DNA of 64,000 nucleotides from NCBI GenBank assembly GCA_963693085.1, contig OY856412.1:1059728244-1059792243 (forward strand). The letters are read 5' to 3'. Below, one piece after another: positions 59,156 through 64,000 of this stretch (its first letter is position 1; every line of letters begins with the position of its first letter). Below the pieces are notes generated by a model, which saw only the letters and a program-made list of their open reading frames with translations, did not search any database and was not told the origin of the DNA. The position numbers were made by a program, and so were the translations under genes. This DNA is from Alisma plantago-aquatica. Lineage: Eukaryota > Streptophyta > Magnoliopsida > Alismatales > Alismataceae.

Positions 59156-62100
59156 ATCTTAATGTGATGTTCTTGATGTGACATTGAATTAAAAAAATTG
59201 TGAAGAAAGAAAAGGAAAAATTTACATGTGACTCTCATATACTGTTTTAATCACCTTTATTGAGAATTCATTGTGTTGTTACATAATCAAGAGTAGGTTT
59301 ATGGTTTCTTTCTGGTGGTTTATAGTTATGATAATCAATAGAGAGGGCCTGGCATCTACAATCTGTGAAGGTCAGCATACAACAATCATGCCCCCTTCCG
59401 CATGTCATATGTAGAACCACTACATGGAAAGTACAAGGCCTTAGTGACCACCGAAGAAAAAGGAAATTACAAGAGCATGGAATCACTCAATATCTACATG
59501 TAATGATAAACATGCACTTATATGAATCAGAATCTTGGTTTCTACCAGTCTTAGGAGGTCAGCTTGATGGTTGTGCCAATATGTGCATTCTCTTTCATAG
59601 TTGACTGGTCTACGAGGTGCTCACTTTGGATTTCATGTCTTATTTTGTCAAGATAATGGGACAATACAAGATTAAGTGTAAATTTCATATGTTCAGTGAG
59701 GAGCATACATTGGAGGTCAAGGAAATATCCTACATCTTTGTAGATGTTGATGATGACTGGATAGAGGTATGTCAAAGCTATAATAACAATAATGATACCC
59801 AAACTGTATATATGGGAAATTTTGTTCTAAAATTTTAACGTTAGTTCCTTCTTTAAAAGTTGCACCAAAGCAAGATCAATCTACAATATAATGGTGCGCT
59901 ATCTTCATTATTTTATCTCTTGCACATATCAGGGACGAGATCCACCCATGTTGTGGTTACTAGCAACAAACTCTATTTTATGTGATGCATTTGTGCAACA
60001 AACCATTCAATTGGGACATCATGTTATTCGATTAGTTTTAAAGCTCCATTTCTCAGAACACCCACTCCTTCTCGACTTACCTAAGATACACTCATATCTC
60101 TTTAAAGCTATAATAGGAAATAATATGATTGACATGCCATAACTATAGGAAATCAGTTTCATTCATAAATCTAGGAAATAAGGTATCTATTATCTCTCTC
60201 TTTAAGGATATCTTAGTCACCCTAGCCCTTCCTATACACATATGATTTACCATGCGAAATCTAGTGTATGAACTCAATGGCTTTTCAATACACGACCTTT
60301 TTTGGTGTAACTTGTTTGATTCTTATTGATTACCAAACTTTTGGTACAAAACAAAGTTTATACCCCAAAACCTAGATACCTAATAGGATAAAGCTTTGGG
60401 ATCCAAGGAACCAGAGTCCAACTAGGATGGATCTAAAGATTTCTTTCCTTATAGGGAAAAAGTTGCAACAAACATCTCCACGTAGGGAGCATAATACATA
60501 AATTCATATAAGAAAACATACCAAAGGCCATATGAATTCAAGCATATAATAAGGCATCATCACATATACTCAACCCCACTAGAAAGAGTTTACAGACAAA
60601 ATAGAAAAAACAAAAGAAAGAATAGTAGGCAACACCCCAAACGTTTTAGATAACATCAATGAGCTTATCAAAATCAAAATTGGACATATGTGAGGGCTTG
60701 CATTTCTTTAACTTCTTCTTCTTTTTCTTTGGTCTAGGACCATCTTCATTTATTTTGAATTTATCTCAAATATTAGGTTTAAAACTAAGAAAATCATTGG
60801 AAGCACCATCTAGGTCATAATTGACCTTCTCCCTTTGTTGATAATCTAATAGGAGAGCACAACTTTGCATCATGATATTAGCATAGCATACAATGGAAGC
60901 TGATATTCTCTCAGAACGCACAGATCTAGAAATCTCAAATTCTCGATCTAAGTTAGGGTTGTTTGAAATAACAAATGTACTTAACCTGAAAAAAATCAGG
61001 TTCATCCAGTAACAACATAACATGTTTAGAGAAAGGAGATTATCATTAGACACCAAACTCACTTCAACAACATGACCTTCATCCTGGAGCACAAAGTAGC
61101 TTCTGGTTTAGGTTAATTAGCTAAGGCATGTCTACTATTGATACCATGAACCTCTTCAATACTCTACCTCAAAGGTTGCAATCAAGTAGTACCCTCAATA
61201 TTTTGAGACGTCAGTTTACTAGTAGAGGTCCCTTGCTGATTAGAATTTGTCTTATAAGGGTGATTTCCTCAAGAAACTGTAGAACACTGACCAACACGAA
61301 ATTTTTATTTGTTTATTGAGGTATGCTTATCCATAACTTTCGACCATGAAGTCACACTATCCCCAAACTACTTGCAACATGTAGAAACACTTGGTTTAGC
61401 AATAAAGTCATCCTTCAGAAGCTTAGAATCTCCATTGGGATCAACTAAGTTATCTTTGGGGATAGGTATTACACCCTGGATTCATAAAAGACCTTGGATA
61501 CATCTAAACATCTTGTTGTGAGAGTAGAATCTTTGATTTCAAAGGGTTAATCTAAGGTTCTCACCACTCTAATTAGATGATCCATTGCTATGTGCTGCCA
61601 AGATTCTCCACCTTCAACTAGATAGGTGAAAATGAGAAAGATAGATGAGGAAGATCCATACCAAGTTACCAAACTTGTACAATAATCCTAACTCCATCCA
61701 TCACCCATATAGATTCATCCCAAGATCCAATCCCTCTCCCTTTCTATTAGCAAATTTTGAATTAATCCTTCTTTTTCTTCCACCAATATTTGAAAATACC
61801 ACTAAGCTTCCACTATCCTCATATCCAACATTGTAGTTGCCCATTAAATAGTTTCCTTCCTAAGGAACAAATCATGATATAATAGCTTCAATCTAGGGAC
61901 TCCTCCATCTAGTTTCATATCTTCACACAATTTCACACCATTCTGCAGTTGTAGCTCTGCAAATTGCATTTCAGCATCACGGATCTCACTTCGTTGATCA
62001 TGATTGGTCGAATGCCAATCAGCATCTATAGAAGGAACATAAGATGGAGGCTTAGAGTGAGTTTGAGAAACATGAGGAGGTATAGATGGGGAGGTAGACT

Positions 62101-64000
62101 CATCATTCACCATCCTACCTTGTTACACAAGGGGTGACAACATTTTTCCTTAGATGATGCTTCCTGGGGATGCCTTGGGAATGCCCTTCTACATTGGCCA
62201 TGCCCAACACTGCTGTATTAGTCATCTCCAATGACTCTTAAACCCTTGTGCTCTGAATACCTATAACTCTAATTATCCTCCCTCTCCATCTTCATCTTCT
62301 ACCTCTTCCACCTCTTTCACGACCCTACAACATCAAGTAAGATCGAAGCCAACAAAACAGACACTCCATTTGATGATTGATTTCACTATTGCTTGCCATC
62401 AGACATCAAGAGATACTAGATATAATGTTCATCCTGTGAGGGTGAAGTGTAGGATAATCCTATATTGGGAATGATGCACTACATCTATGGTGACCAATGA
62501 TGATGTCCCAAATCCTTACATAGCCCCTCCAACACACTATACCAAGAGGATAATGTCTAGAAGTTATGTACTACCAACTCCTTTTAGTGCATCTAGTTTC
62601 CACTTCAGCGCCATAGAGGACCACCTGAACCTACTTGGTGATGCTCATATGAGGATGGAGTGTGATCAACAATGATAAGGAAATTATCTGAACCATATTT
62701 AGTACATAAATATGCTATACTCAATCGAATGAGGATAGATAAGACAATCATTTTGTAAGCCATTTTACTAATAGATCAGGTCCCAATACCCTCCCATAGA
62801 GTCTACCTACTGGGGCCAATGGGATACCTAGGACTCTACCTATGATAGATTGACTACTACACCAAAACCTTGGAATGCTTGGGATGCACCTCACTAGAAT
62901 AGAAACATGACTAGAAACAATGGGGTGGTGACCACAACTCTTGGTTTATATAGTGCATTTATTCCCCTCCATCTCTTGTTCAATGTCTTCTCAAGGATGA
63001 GCAAATTGCTAACCTAAGGGTTGGAACGTGGGTGGTATGTATCTTTCCTCTCCACCCACACCTACACTAATGATGATCAATGAACTATGAGTTGTAAGAT
63101 CTTGTAACCACATCTTAGCCTCATTTCATACATGCATTGCATTTTCATATAACCTTATTTTTCATTTTTTATGGTTTATCATAGTTTAGAGTATAAGCCA
63201 ATATATATCTATTTTCATTTCCTATTTCTTGACTTGTATCAATTGCATTTGTATTTAGGATTTCATCTTATAACCCCATTGAGTGAAGAAAAGTCTCTTA
63301 GTGATTGAGTTTCTAAAATTCACCAATGCTTAGAACCTACATGAGCAATACAGAGACCCAGTCATTATGTTTCCCTAGAAAGGATGGTGGGATGTAAATA
63401 ACTATAGGAATAAATCATGGCATCCATCCTACCAATTAGTGAATCCTATCAATAGAATTTCTTCCTATCCCCATGTCATGTTATTATTTTGGTGTCATAA
63501 GTTAGAGGATCAACCCAATGAAGTCAAATCATATAAATAGTTGTTGGACATGAACTAACTCCCCCCCTTTATGATTTTCTTCCATCTTTTCACATCATAT
63601 CCACCAAGAAAACTATAAAATGTTCCAAAGCCTAAGTTTAAGGGTCAAATGCCATCTTTCTATCCACTTCTTCCATTACCCTCTATATGAAATAGGGTTG
63701 TACAACTAAAATAAAGAAAATGTTGTCATGAGCATAACAACTAATGCTTGTAATTAAATTTACAAAAAGAGGAAAAATAAAAGGCATTCTTGAAAAGAGG
63801 CAAACTGTACTACCTCCCTTCCATATTCATTCAGTACTTTTTTCATATAGGGGCACATTACATGCTCCATCAATATCTATTTGAAAATCCCTATAATTAT
63901 ACGGTGTGCATACTTTTAAAGTTTTTGTAATATTTTATTTTTCATGAATTTCTTGGACATTCATGATATTGATTATTGTGTTAAGGAAGTGGAATTGTGA
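59156..64000. other. No gene recognised
   Basis: The sequence is AT-rich. Open frames of 60-108 codons occur (59365-59604, 59617-59838, 59891-60142, 60766-61092 minus, 61844-62113 minus, 62487-62675). None resembles a family I know or is linked to a neighbour by spacing. A lysine-rich stretch (PKKKKKKLKK) on the minus strand near 60720 and text near 62980-63010 might be relics of further elements. The window ends inside this stretch. Confidence 0.45.

Noticed and set aside
59365..60142. Three consecutive plus-strand frames of 73-83 codons
   Set aside because: No recognisable motif, no consistent frame between them, and base composition is like the surrounding non-coding DNA.
60600..62113. 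Minus-strand traces that could be a LINE ORF1 end and endonuclease start (lysine-rich run, then NVWGVAYYSFF)
   Set aside because: The match to an endonuclease start covers fewer than 20 residues, nothing convincing follows, and no RT is readable on that strand.

Overview
This window is plant nuclear DNA made almost entirely of transposable elements. I found no host protein-coding gene, rRNA gene or tRNA gene that I could defend. The plant assignment rests on four things: Ty1/copia, Athila-like and chromodomain-bearing Ty3/gypsy elements; initiator-Met-tRNA primer-binding sites after three LTR types; a plant-type LINE fragment; and nested insertion layers. The species cannot be told from this sequence.

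Layout. Positions 1452-5747 hold an old, badly decayed Ty1/copia element (integrase tail, RT, RNase H, 3' LTR). Positions ~5.75-17.1 kb are dominated by an equally decayed Athila-like Ty3/gypsy element. Its gag (8.29-10.19 kb), protease (12.2-12.7 kb), RNase H (13.0-13.75 kb) and integrase (14.07-15.0 kb) are still readable. Its gag and protease are separated by about 2 kb of foreign sequence. From about 17.1 kb, and resuming after 56.04 kb, there is probably an old gypsy-type LTR that received the main insertion.

The main structure is a nested nest. A chromovirus-type Ty3/gypsy element (18139-56041) is bounded by a perfect 5-bp target-site duplication (AGAAC) and has ~4.4-kb LTRs. Three later insertions lie inside it. 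(1) A non-autonomous LTR retrotransposon array at 25425-39751 interrupts the RNase H code and has the order LTR-internal-LTR-internal-LTR: three ~3.5-kb LTRs and two ~1.92-kb internal domains with no coding capacity. (2) A second Ty1/copia element at 42203-51315 lies in the 3' LTR, with ~2.25-kb LTRs and a decayed gag-pol. It belongs to the same family as the old element at the left of the window. (3) A 5'-truncated LINE at 54563-55454, minus strand, has a 15-bp target-site duplication and an uninterrupted 223-codon RNase H-like frame.

Right of 56.05 kb the sequence is AT-rich and I recognise no gene in it.

Every large coding remnant except the LINE piece carries stops, and most gypsy stops stand where glutamine is expected. 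Several unrelated element families here carry clustered short palindromes or hairpins in their LTRs or leaders. The copia ACCGATCGGT cluster just upstream of a TATA box is the clearest and, with the three-LTR array, is the best lead in the window. I did not find a convincing new multi-gene system.
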